A stretch of DNA of 8,577 nucleotides from Microbacterium sp. (GCA_031286555.1 JAITUD010000370.1:1-8577); one strand, 5' to 3'; positions 1 through 5,947 are shown, counted from the stretch's first letter. The notes: generated by a model from the sequence alone, not told the origin. Numbers and translations are program-made.

Positions 1-613
1 GCTCGGCCTGCGTGGCCGACTCGTCGATGGCGACCTTCAGCAGCTGCTGCGCACGGTCGAGGCGCTTGCGCTCATCCTCGCTGAAGGTCGAGTTGCGCAG
101 GCGCCGGGCTTCCTGCTCGGCGATCTCGAAGGCGACGGAGTAGTTGCCGACGGCGTCCAGGTACTCGGTGACCTGCTGGTCGCTCACCTTCGCGTCGGCG
201 GATGCCGGACGAAGAGCATCCGCGGTCTTCTTGGCCCGCAGGAACGCGGCCGTCAACGGCTGCCGCCCGTCGCTCATGGCGGGGAAGGCGATCAGCTTGG
301 CGACGTCGAGCTCGTAGTCCAGCCAGCGTGCGGTGATCGCGTCGTGCTCGGAGAACAGCCGGGTGAGCAGCTCCGCGTGCTGCTCGGCCTCCTTCTTCTC
401 CTGCTGCTTCTTCGTCGGGACCGGGGCGGTCTGCCCGCCGCGTGCGGCGATCTGGGCGGCCTTGATCTCGCCCTTGAGGCGCAGAGTCTCGAGGCGCTGC
501 TCGTGACGCTGGCGGGACATGACCTGCCAGCGGCGCGCCATGCCGCCGGCCATCCCCATGATCGGGAAGACGAGCCACCAGTAGCCGCCCACGAACTTCC
601 AGAACTCGTCCAT
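1..613 (-). CDS. Unrecognised membrane-anchored coiled-coil protein (3' end outside window)
   Basis: The start is ATG at 613, with an in-frame TAG upstream; 204 residues are visible before the left edge cuts the gene. I do not recognise the family. The N-terminus (about residues 8-26, rich in Trp, Phe, Gly and Met) reads as one membrane segment, followed by Arg-rich residues (RRW at 27-29), so the rest should be cytoplasmic. Residues 30-58 and 68-90 are charged, heptad-like helices joined by a Gly/Pro/Thr linker. The remainder is Ala/Glu/Arg-rich and helical. There is no clear Shine-Dalgarno. A TAGGCT box lies 9 nt from the ATG, suggesting a leaderless or nearly leaderless mRNA. The gene follows the zinc-finger gene by 29 bp on the same strand, so readthrough from it is also possible. 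A scaffold or membrane-associated structural role is only a guess. Confidence 0.8.
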   Translation of the reverse strand, partial: MDEFWKFVGGYWWLVFPIMGMAGGMARRWQVMSRQRHEQRLETLRLKGEIKAAQIAARGGQTAPVPTKKQQEKKEAEQHAELLTRLFSEHDAITARWLDYELDVAKLIAFPAMSDGRQPLTAAFLRAKKTADALRPASADAKVSDQQVTEYLDAVGNYSVAFEIAEQEARRLRNSTFSEDERKRLDRAQQLLKVAIDESATQAE

Positions 614-622
614 GATGCGTTC

Positions 623-628
623 AGCCTA
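623..628 (-). promoter_or_regulatory. -10 box (TAGGCT) of the coiled-coil gene
   Basis: TAGGCT on the minus strand fits TANNNT and ends 9 nt before the ATG at 613. I see no good -35 at 16-18 bp. The same octamer TAGGCTGA precedes the next gene upstream, which supports its being a signal. Confidence 0.45.
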
Positions 629-642
629 ATCCGGTTGCCGGG

Positions 643-987
643 TCAGCGCCCCGCCTCCGCACAGGCCACGCACCGGTCCGCGAACGGCCGCACCTCGAGC
701 CGCTCCGCAGGGATCGGCTTCCCGCATCCAGCGCAGATGCCGTAGGTGCCGGCATCCACCCGCGCCAGCGCGTCGTCGACCTGCCGCAGCTCGTCGGCGG
801 CGGCGTCGGCGAGAGCCGACAGCCGCGACCACTCCGACGACAGCGTCACGCCCTCCGGGTCGTGCTCGTCGTCGTCGTTCGAGCCCTCGCGATCATGCAC
901 GAGTTCCTGAAGTGCGGATGCCGCGGACTCGGCGCGCGCGGCGGCCTCGGCGCGCAGGCGCCGCAGATTCTCGCTCTGGTCGGGCAT
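643..987 (-). CDS. TraR/DksA-family zinc-finger protein
   Basis: This 114-residue protein has an N-terminal helical, Ala/Glu/Arg-rich region (residues 1-79). It ends in a four-cysteine zinc finger, C85-x2-C88 and C106-x2-C109, separated by 17 residues, as in the DksA/TraR C4-type family. The family acts by reaching into the RNA polymerase secondary channel through a coiled-coil tip. Here the acidic stretch DDDEHDPEG (38-46) lies in the hairpin region, but the DxxDxA tip motif of E. coli DksA is not evident, so a transcription role is inferred only from the fold. The start is ATG at 987, with an in-frame TAG upstream. No Shine-Dalgarno is present, but a TAGGCT box ends 6 nt before the ATG, which points to leaderless translation. 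The cupin gene lies 35 bp upstream on the same strand. Confidence 0.9.
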   Translation of the reverse strand: MPDQSENLRRLRAEAAARAESAASALQELVHDREGSNDDDEHDPEGVTLSSEWSRLSALADAAADELRQVDDALARVDAGTYGICAGCGKPIPAERLEVRPFADRCVACAEAGR

Positions 988-993
988 CCGGTC

Positions 994-999
994 AGCCTA
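994..999 (-). promoter_or_regulatory. -10 box (TAGGCT) for a leaderless zinc-finger mRNA
   Basis: TAGGCT on the minus strand is followed by 6 nt and then the ATG at 987, so the expected transcription start falls on or next to the A of the start codon. No -35 is recognisable. A perfect 10-bp palindrome, CCGACGTCGG (1010-1019), sits just upstream, near where a -35 would be. Confidence 0.5.
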
Positions 1000-1022
1000 G
1001 CCCCGGGTGCCGACGTCGGGCT

Positions 1023-1343
1023 CTACTCGAGCCACTCCGTGATGAAGCGGTCGTTGGCGTGGATGTGCGTCGCCTCGTAGATCCCGCCGTCGAGCACCTC
1101 GAAGCGGTGCGCGATCAGCGCGGGGACCACCAGCACCTGACCGCCGACGCCCACCAGGTGCTCATCGCCGACCGTGAACAGGGCTCTGCCGTGGTGGATG
1201 AGGAACGTCTCCGCATAGGGATGCCGGTGCAGCCGCGGCCCCTCGCCGGGCGAGGCGTACTCGCGGATGATGCTGACGGGCGACCCGATCAGGTGGCCCT
1301 CGATGTTCGCGTCGCGTGCGACGTCGGTCGGTCGGATCGTCAT
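1023..1343 (-). CDS. Small single-domain cupin protein
   Basis: This 106-residue protein is a single cupin beta-barrel. Cupin motif 1 reads G35...H39-x-H41...E45...G52 (LHRHPYAETFLIHHG). Motif 2 is G68...P74...H79 (GQVLVVPALIAHRF). H39, H41, E45 and H79 are the expected metal ligands. Such short cupins are sugar or small-molecule binding proteins, isomerases or dioxygenases; the substrate cannot be read from sequence. I chose ATG at 1343 because a strong AGGAGG (1350-1355) lies 6 nt upstream. A much longer frame continues upstream, but it runs antisense through the hydrolase gene and is not coding. The gene is divergent from the hydrolase, with about 150 bp between start codons. The zinc-finger gene follows 35 bp downstream. 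Confidence 0.88.
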   Translation of the reverse strand: MTIRPTDVARDANIEGHLIGSPVSIIREYASPGEGPRLHRHPYAETFLIHHGRALFTVGDEHLVGVGGQVLVVPALIAHRFEVLDGGIYEATHIHANDRFITEWLE

Positions 1344-1423
1344 GCTGTGCCTCCTGGTGCACTTCCGGCCGAGGGTACGCCGCGATGCGCTCCGGCGCGA
1401 GACCCCTGGCGCTACCCGCGCCC

Positions 1424-1452
1424 TTGACCGTGAATGGCGTTCACCGTAAGGT
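1424..1452 (+). promoter_or_regulatory. Sigma70-like promoter of the hydrolase gene
   Basis: TTGACC (-35, 1424-1429) and TAAGGT (-10, 1447-1452) are separated by exactly 17 bp, predicting a start near 1459 and a leader of about 35 nt before the ATG at 1494. The spacer is almost entirely filled by a dyad, described separately. Confidence 0.65.
1430..1444. promoter_or_regulatory. Operator copy 1, inside the promoter spacer
   Basis: GTGAATGGCGTTCAC is an imperfect dyad: 6 of 7 positions pair around a central G, with a perfect GTGAA/TTCAC outer pair. It sits between the -35 and -10 boxes, where a bound protein would block RNA polymerase. The reverse complement of copy 2 differs from it at one base. 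Confidence 0.55.
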
Positions 1453-1461
1453 CGGTGGTCT

Positions 1462-1476
1462 GTGAACGCCATACAC
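1462..1476. promoter_or_regulatory. Operator copy 2, at the predicted transcription start
   Basis: GTGAACGCCATACAC, read on the minus strand, is GTGTATGGCGTTCAC and matches copy 1 at 14 of 15 positions. The centres are 32 bp apart, about three helical turns. It covers roughly +3 to +17 of the predicted transcript. The two copies also form a perfect 11-bp inverted repeat (1434-1444 and 1462-1472). Confidence 0.55.
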
Positions 1477-1493
1477 AGCTGAGGAGCATCGAC

Positions 1494-2609
1494 ATGCCAT
1501 TCGGATACGTTCTGCCCCTTGCGCTCATCGCGGTCACGACGTTGCTGGCCCTGATCCGCATCCGTCGCTGGGGGAACGTGCTGTTCGCTGTCGCGCTCCC
1601 CGCGAGTGAGATCCCGCACATCCTCTTCGTCTATCTGCTGCTCATCTCGCTGCTGGCCTGGGGCGAGGGGGACCTCGGCGGCGGGCCGGGCACGGTGCTG
1701 CTCATCATCGCCGTGCTCGTGGAACTGGCACTTCTTGTACTGCTGGCCAGCGCCCTGCGCGCCCGTCCGGTGATCGACGCGATGGTGCGCGAGCACGGTG
1801 CGGAACCGCCGGCGCGGCGACCATTCTGGTGGCTGCGGCCGATGATCTTCCCGTTGCCCTGGCGACCGCGCTCCGTCATCCGGACGGGCCCGATCTTCTA
1901 CGGCGACCATACGCGGCAGCGCCTCGACGTCTACCGGCCGCGGGATCCCGAGGCCTCCGGGCCCGTGCTGGTGTACTTCCACGGCGGCGGCTACGGCGGC
2001 GGCGGCAACCGAAGGGAAGGGCGAAGCCTGCTGCACAGGCTGTCCGCGCAGGGCTGGACGTGCATCAGCGCGACCTACCGGATGCGACCGGAGTTCGGCT
2101 TCGAGGAGCATCTCGCCGACGCCAGAGCGGTGCTGGCCTGGGCGCACGCCCGCGCCGACGTCCACGGCGGTGACACCGACATGGTAGCCATGGCCGGCAG
2201 CTCGGCCGGCGGACACCTGACCGCGCTCTGCGCGCTGACCCAGGATGCCGGCGATCCCGAGCGTCCGCGCGTCGACGCGGCCGTCTCGCTGTACGCCTAC
2301 TATGGCCGGTACTACGGGCGAGGCGAGGATGAGGCGCAGCCTTCCACGGCGATGGCGCTGGATGCCTCGAAGGCGCCGCCGTTCTTCCTCGCCCACGGCG
2401 ACCACGACGACTTCGTGCCGGTCGAGGAGGCCCGTGCCCTGCGCGACCACCTCGAAGCAGGGTCGCCGCAGGAGGTCTGGTACGCCGAGCTGCCCGGCGG
2501 CCAGCACGGCTTCGACGCCATGCAGTCCTGGCGGTTCACCGCCGTGATCGACGGCGTCGAGGCGTTCCTCACCCGCGTCGTCGCCGCACGGAGGGCATCC
2601 GTGCGGTAG
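1494..2609 (+). CDS. Membrane-anchored alpha/beta hydrolase (HSL/BD-FAE-like esterase)
   Basis: This 371-residue protein has three hydrophobic N-terminal segments (about 4-21, 28-56 and 67-88), then an alpha/beta-hydrolase domain from about 130. It shows the oxyanion-hole motif HGGG (163-166), the nucleophile elbow G235-S-S237-A-G239, an acidic residue in HGDHDDFVP (probably D305) and the catalytic H338 in GGQHGF. This pattern belongs to the hormone-sensitive-lipase-like (alpha/beta hydrolase 3) group, acting on carboxyl esters; the substrate is unknown. By the positive-inside rule (IRIRR at 21-25, RAR at 89-91) the catalytic domain should face the cytoplasm. ATG at 1494 has AGGAG (1482-1486) at 7-nt spacing. 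An in-frame ATG at 1434 lies within the promoter, upstream of the predicted transcript start. The twin operators suggest repression by an unseen regulator. The AraC-type gene follows 58 bp downstream. Confidence 0.9.
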   Translation: MPFGYVLPLALIAVTTLLALIRIRRWGNVLFAVALPASEIPHILFVYLLLISLLAWGEGDLGGGPGTVLLIIAVLVELALLVLLASALRARPVIDAMVREHGAEPPARRPFWWLRPMIFPLPWRPRSVIRTGPIFYGDHTRQRLDVYRPRDPEASGPVLVYFHGGGYGGGGNRREGRSLLHRLSAQGWTCISATYRMRPEFGFEEHLADARAVLAWAHARADVHGGDTDMVAMAGSSAGGHLTALCALTQDAGDPERPRVDAAVSLYAYYGRYYGRGEDEAQPSTAMALDASKAPPFFLAHGDHDDFVPVEEARALRDHLEAGSPQEVWYAELPGGQHGFDAMQSWRFTAVIDGVEAFLTRVVAARRASVR

Positions 2610-2610
2610 C

Positions 2611-2625
2611 GCGCAACTGCGCAAC
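2611..2625. repeat. Tandem GCGCAAC repeat before the AraC-type gene
   Basis: GCGCAAC occurs at 2611-2617 and 2619-2625 (8-nt period); within it GCGCA-AC-TGCGC forms a small dyad. It is in the 58-bp gap just after the hydrolase stop and may be a regulator half-site pair. No promoter boxes stand out near it. Confidence 0.3.
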
Positions 2626-2659
2626 AACGATCAAGCGCCGGATGCCGCGGAGGAGCACC

Positions 2660-2671
2660 ATGGGGACATGA
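2660..2671 (+). other. Possible 3-codon mini-ORF coupled to the AraC-type start
   Basis: ATG-GGG-ACA-TGA is preceded by GGAGGAG (2649-2655) with good spacing (4 nt from its last base). Its TGA overlaps the ATG of the following gene as ATGA. For the regulator's own ATG at 2668, the same Shine-Dalgarno is 12 nt away, which is long. Translational coupling is plausible but unproven. Confidence 0.35.
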
Positions 2672-3594
2672 GCAGCCCCGCGGACACCTTCGCGACCTTC
2701 GTCGACCGGCTCGCCGACGCCCTGCGCGACGACGAGGCCGGTGCGATCGACGGCGCGGAACTGGCCGCACGGGTCGGGTTCTCACGGTTCCACCTCGACC
2801 GGATCATCCGATCGGTGGCGGGCGAGAACCCGGGGGCGTTCCGCCGCCGCATCCTGCTGGAGCGCGCCGCGTTCCGGATGCTGACAACGCATTCGCCCCT
2901 GCTCGATGTCGCCGTCGATGCCGGCTACTCGTCGCATGAGGCCTTCACCCGCGCGTTCACGCGCGAGTTCGGAGACCCTCCGGCGCAGTGGCGGCGCACC
3001 GCGGCGACGTTCCGACTGCCGGCCGGCAACGGAGTGCATTTCCATCCACCGGGGAGCATCCGGCTCCCCATGAGAGACAAGGAGAGCGAGATGGAACTTC
3101 TGGAGCGCATGACAGCACATCACATCTGGCTGACCGGGGAGATGATCCGCGTGGCCGGCGAGCTCGGCGACGACGAGCTGAACCGGCCGATCGAGGTCGA
3201 TGTGGACGACGACGAGCAGACCGTCAGGTCGCTGCTGGCCCGGCTGGTCGGGCAGCTGGCGATGTGGAACGCCGTCATGGCGGGCAGGCCCTACGACCTA
3301 CAGGTCGAGGATCACCAGTCGCTCGGCGACCTGAGCGACATCCTCGCGGTCGAGGGGCCGGCGTTCTCCGAGCACGTCCGCGCGCTGCCGGCCGGAGAGC
3401 GCCTGGACGAGACGTTCGTCGACGCATCCGGCGACCCGGTCGAGGTGATCAGCTACGGCGGCAACCTCGCCCACATCCTCACCTTCGCGGCGTACCGCCG
3501 TGTGCTCGTGCTCCTGGCGCTGAACGCCGCCGGGCACGGCGAGCTGGGCTGGGGCGACCCGCGGTTCTGGGTCGCGGACCAGCCCGCAGAGTGA
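2668..3594 (+). CDS. AraC-type regulator fused to a DinB-like domain
   Basis: This 308-residue protein begins with an AraC/XylS DNA-binding domain (about 10-112). Helix-turn-helix 1 lies around 29-50 (LAARVGFSRFHLDRI). Helix-turn-helix 2 is at 78-109, with the family signature DVAVDAGYSSHEAFTRAF followed by GDPPAQWR. After a linker (about 113-141) comes a helical DinB/YfiT-like domain (142-300), starting MELLERMTAHHIW and containing NLAHILTFAAYRR (266-278). H151/H152 and H269 could be two of the usual three metal ligands; a third is not evident. Putting the DNA-binding part first is unusual for AraC proteins but is known in actinobacterial AraC-DinB fusions. The ligand is unknown. The gene follows the hydrolase by 58 bp, so it may be co-transcribed and may or may not regulate it. 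ATG at 2668 is the first plausible start in frame. Confidence 0.88.
   Translation: MSSPADTFATFVDRLADALRDDEAGAIDGAELAARVGFSRFHLDRIIRSVAGENPGAFRRRILLERAAFRMLTTHSPLLDVAVDAGYSSHEAFTRAFTREFGDPPAQWRRTAATFRLPAGNGVHFHPPGSIRLPMRDKESEMELLERMTAHHIWLTGEMIRVAGELGDDELNRPIEVDVDDDEQTVRSLLARLVGQLAMWNAVMAGRPYDLQVEDHQSLGDLSDILAVEGPAFSEHVRALPAGERLDETFVDASGDPVEVISYGGNLAHILTFAAYRRVLVLLALNAAGHGELGWGDPRFWVADQPAE
3079..3093 (+). promoter_or_regulatory. Internal Shine-Dalgarno plus ATG at the domain junction
   Basis: AAGGAG (3079-3084) lies 6 nt before an in-frame ATG (3091-3093, M142), exactly where the DinB-like domain begins. It is a better-spaced ribosome site than that of the gene's own start, and could yield a free DinB-like domain of 167 residues. 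Confidence 0.4.
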
Positions 3595-3597
3595 GAG

Positions 3598-3628
3598 GTG
3601 CCCGCCGCCCGGACAGGGCGGCGGGCAC
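3598..3628. terminator. Perfect 13-bp hairpin between convergent genes
   Basis: GTGCCCGCCGCCC (3598-3610) pairs perfectly with GGGCGGCGGGCAC (3616-3628) around the loop GGACA. It starts 4 nt after the AraC-type stop and ends 15 nt before the convergent stop at 3643, so it probably serves both genes. There is no T-run on either side, which is common for actinobacterial terminators. Confidence 0.75.
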
Positions 3629-3642
3629 TCCGGATGCCGGGG

Positions 3643-5874
3643 TCAGCCGACGGTCGCGGCGATGTCGGGCTGGTCGCTGAAGATGCCGTCCATGCCGGCC
3701 TTCAGGTAGACCGTGATCTCTCCGGCCAGGTCACCGGGTGCGATCGGGTCGGCCGAGGAGCGGAACTCCACCGGCAGATACTGGTTCTCCAGACGGAACG
3801 TCCAGCCATGCACGTCGAGGCCGGCGGTGTGAGCGTCGGCGATCACCGGAGTCGGCGGTGCGAGACGGCCGTCGGCGGTGCGGGGGATCAGCACCGACTT
3901 CTCGGCGCCGATGCCGTCGGCGTACTGCGCGATCCCGGCGAGACCGGCGGGCTTCACCAGATCGGCGTAGGTGCGCGGGTCACCGGCGACGGTGAAGTCG
4001 TATGGGCGCCCCGACGAGTTGATCAGCTGCGCGAGCTTCACGTTCGTCAGACCGTTCAGCTCCTTGAGGTTCGCGACCTCGAAGCTCTGCACGATCACCG
4101 GGGCGTCGGCGGAGTCGACGTCGTTCGCCTTCAGCTGCGCCACGAGCGGCTCCTCGAGTGAGAGCCCGATCGAGTCGAAGTAAGTCGGGTGCTTGGTCTC
4201 GGGGTAGACGCCCACCTGGCGGCCGTCGCAGCTGACCGAGTGCCGGGCCAGGTCGATGACCTCGTCCAGCGTCGGGATCACGTACAGACCGTCGAAGGCG
4301 GTGTTCGCGGGGCGCGTCTGCGGCATCCGCTCCTTCGCGCGCAGCGTGCGCAGCTCGGCGAAGGTGAAGTCCTCGGTGAACCAGCCGGTCACCTTCGCGC
4401 CGTCGATCGTCTTCGTCGTCTTGCGCGAGGCGAACTCGGGGTGCGCCGAGACATCGGTGGTGCCGCCGATCTCGTTCTCGTGGCGGGCGACGAGCACTCC
4501 GTCCTTGGTGGAGACGACGTCGGGCTCGATGTAGTCGGCGCAGCGCACGATCGCCTGCTCGTACGAGGCGAGGGTGTGCTCGGGGCGGTAGCCGCTCGCA
4601 CCGCGGTGACCGACGACGGTCACCTGCTCCTTCTCGACCTTGGTGCGGTCGAGCGAGATGACGGCGAACTCGGTGTCGTCCGGGGTGCCGGGCATGCGGG
4701 CGTCGTTGCCGGGGTAGTTGTTGTCGTTGGCGATCAGCAGGTCACCGTTGCGCAGCTGCACGATCGTCTCGAAGGACTGCACCGGCAATGAGAAGACCTC
4801 ACCCGTGCCGTAGCCCTCGCCTGCGGCCAGGTCGTCGGGGTTGGCGATGCGCAGCGCGTCGAGCACGGGCTTCTTCTGCACGTAGCCGTCGCGGTCGGTG
4901 CGCTTCAGGTCGACCTCGTAGACCCGCTTGGTGACCGACTGCTCACCCTCGAAATCATCGCGCTCGACGACGAGCAGCACGTCGTTCTTCACGGTGAAGG
5001 CGTCGCCGATGACGTTCGGCTCCTGGTCGGTCTGGTAGCTCCAGGTGCGGTCGGTATACGCGCCCTTCCTCGTGTCGAACTCGCGGATCTCGCGGCGGCG
5101 CTGATCCGGGTCATCGGCGTAGGCGCCCTCGAGGATCGGGTAGAGGTAGCGGCCGCTCTTCGACGCGGCCATGGCCTCGAAGCCGCGGCTGGACCGCACG
5201 CGCGGAGTCTCGCCGGCCTTCAGGTACGGGTTCTGCGGCGACTTCGCCCCCTGCAGCGAGAACGGCTTCTGCAGCAGCGTGCCCTCGGCGTCGAAGTGCA
5301 GCAGGAACGGCCCGAACTCCTCACCGACCCAGAACGTGCCGTCCTTGGCGCGCACGACCGACTCGACATCGAAGTCGGCGCCGGTGAGCAGGCGGTCCTT
5401 CGTGCCGTCGTTCACGATCGGGAAGTCGAGCAGGCCGTTGCGGTCGTTGTACGAGATGAAGCGCTCGACCTTGATCTCGCCGGAGCCGCCCTTGGCGGTC
5501 TGCCAGTCCGGGCGCACCAGGTAGCTGCGCAGCAGGAAGTCGGCAGAGTTGCCCTTGGCACCGAAGCCGTTGTCGGGCTGCGCCCAGAAGGTGCCGTCGC
5601 CGTTGTCGATCACGGCCGAGAATCCGGGGATGACCTGGCCGTTCCAGGGGCCCTGGCGGCCGTTGCCCGCGCTCGCCTGCGCACCCGACGGAGGCCCGTC
5701 GGCGAGGAAGTCGGCCGAGAGCTGCGCCCATGCGACGAGCGTCGGCTGGAAGGCGTGGTTCGGCGAGGTGGGGGTGGTCTGGTTGCCGGCGGCGTTCGCC
5801 GGCGCCGTGAGGAGCAGAGTGGCTGCGGCCGCGACAGCGGTGGCGGCGGCGAGCACGCGGGGGAGTCGTCTCAT
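3643..5874 (-). CDS. Secreted phytase-like/glycerophosphodiester phosphodiesterase fusion
   Basis: This 743-residue protein starts with a Sec-type signal peptide: MRRLPR, an Ala/Leu core, then APANA, with cleavage around 28. No lipobox or C-terminal anchor is seen, so it is probably released. Residues about 40-410 match the esterase-like/phytase-like propeller domain (GFSAVIDNGDGTFWAQPDNG, DFDVESVVRAKDGTFWVGEE, ARG-type GFEAMA, GDLLIANDNNYPG). Residues about 419-743 are a GDPD TIM barrel with H423-R424, E432, E450-x-D452, H465 and E559-x-K561, the expected catalytic and metal-binding residues. GDPD enzymes cleave glycerophosphodiesters to glycerol-3-phosphate and an alcohol. The only two cysteines, C445 and C549, are both in the GDPD domain and could form a disulfide. 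PHO-box-like repeats upstream suggest expression under phosphate limitation. ATG at 5874 has no clear Shine-Dalgarno. The activity of the first domain is uncertain. Confidence 0.92.
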   Translation of the reverse strand: MRRLPRVLAAATAVAAAATLLLTAPANAAGNQTTPTSPNHAFQPTLVAWAQLSADFLADGPPSGAQASAGNGRQGPWNGQVIPGFSAVIDNGDGTFWAQPDNGFGAKGNSADFLLRSYLVRPDWQTAKGGSGEIKVERFISYNDRNGLLDFPIVNDGTKDRLLTGADFDVESVVRAKDGTFWVGEEFGPFLLHFDAEGTLLQKPFSLQGAKSPQNPYLKAGETPRVRSSRGFEAMAASKSGRYLYPILEGAYADDPDQRRREIREFDTRKGAYTDRTWSYQTDQEPNVIGDAFTVKNDVLLVVERDDFEGEQSVTKRVYEVDLKRTDRDGYVQKKPVLDALRIANPDDLAAGEGYGTGEVFSLPVQSFETIVQLRNGDLLIANDNNYPGNDARMPGTPDDTEFAVISLDRTKVEKEQVTVVGHRGASGYRPEHTLASYEQAIVRCADYIEPDVVSTKDGVLVARHENEIGGTTDVSAHPEFASRKTTKTIDGAKVTGWFTEDFTFAELRTLRAKERMPQTRPANTAFDGLYVIPTLDEVIDLARHSVSCDGRQVGVYPETKHPTYFDSIGLSLEEPLVAQLKANDVDSADAPVIVQSFEVANLKELNGLTNVKLAQLINSSGRPYDFTVAGDPRTYADLVKPAGLAGIAQYADGIGAEKSVLIPRTADGRLAPPTPVIADAHTAGLDVHGWTFRLENQYLPVEFRSSADPIAPGDLAGEITVYLKAGMDGIFSDQPDIAATVG

Positions 5875-5903
5875 GCCCGCGAGTCAATCGGCGCACGTTG
5901 GAA

Positions 5904-5947
5904 TGCCCGTGACGCGGCTATGACCCGTCGATGACGCGTTCATGAAC
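5904..5947 (-). promoter_or_regulatory. PHO-box-like array of four 11-nt direct repeats
   Basis: On the minus strand, four contiguous 11-nt units run towards the phytase-like/GDPD gene: GTTCATGAACG (5947-5937), CGTCATCGACG (5936-5926), GGTCATAGCCG (5925-5915) and CGTCACGGGCA (5914-5904). All keep TCA at positions 3-5 and a pyrimidine at 6. Streptomyces PhoP sites are tandem 11-nt units with a G-G/T-TCA core. By my comparison the units match that consensus at about 9, 9, 8 and 7 of 11 positions. The array ends 29 nt before the ATG at 5874, the right place for a promoter. I could not identify a convincing -10. Confidence 0.55.

Noticed and set aside
72..578. 168-residue minus-strand frame
   Set aside because: It is an Arg/Pro/Ala-rich alternative frame of the coiled-coil gene, which starts at 613.
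1434..1493. 20-residue N-terminal extension of the hydrolase from ATG 1434
   Set aside because: This ATG lies in the promoter spacer, upstream of the predicted transcript start, while ATG 1494 has AGGAG at 7 nt and begins the first membrane helix.
1344..2627. Upstream extension of the cupin frame to a 534-residue minus-strand protein
   Set aside because: It runs antisense through the hydrolase gene with Arg/Gly/His-rich, low-complexity content. The true cupin start at 1343 has a strong Shine-Dalgarno.
3598..4161. Plus-strand frames antisense to the phytase-like/GDPD gene (also 4189-4791 and 5296-5934)
   Set aside because: These are typical mirror frames of a GC-rich gene, with no family features and no ribosome sites. 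The minus-strand protein has full domain motifs.
5882..5887. TTGACT on the minus strand as a -35 for the phytase-like/GDPD gene
   Set aside because: It is only 7 nt before the ATG, so the matching -10 and start would fall inside the coding region.
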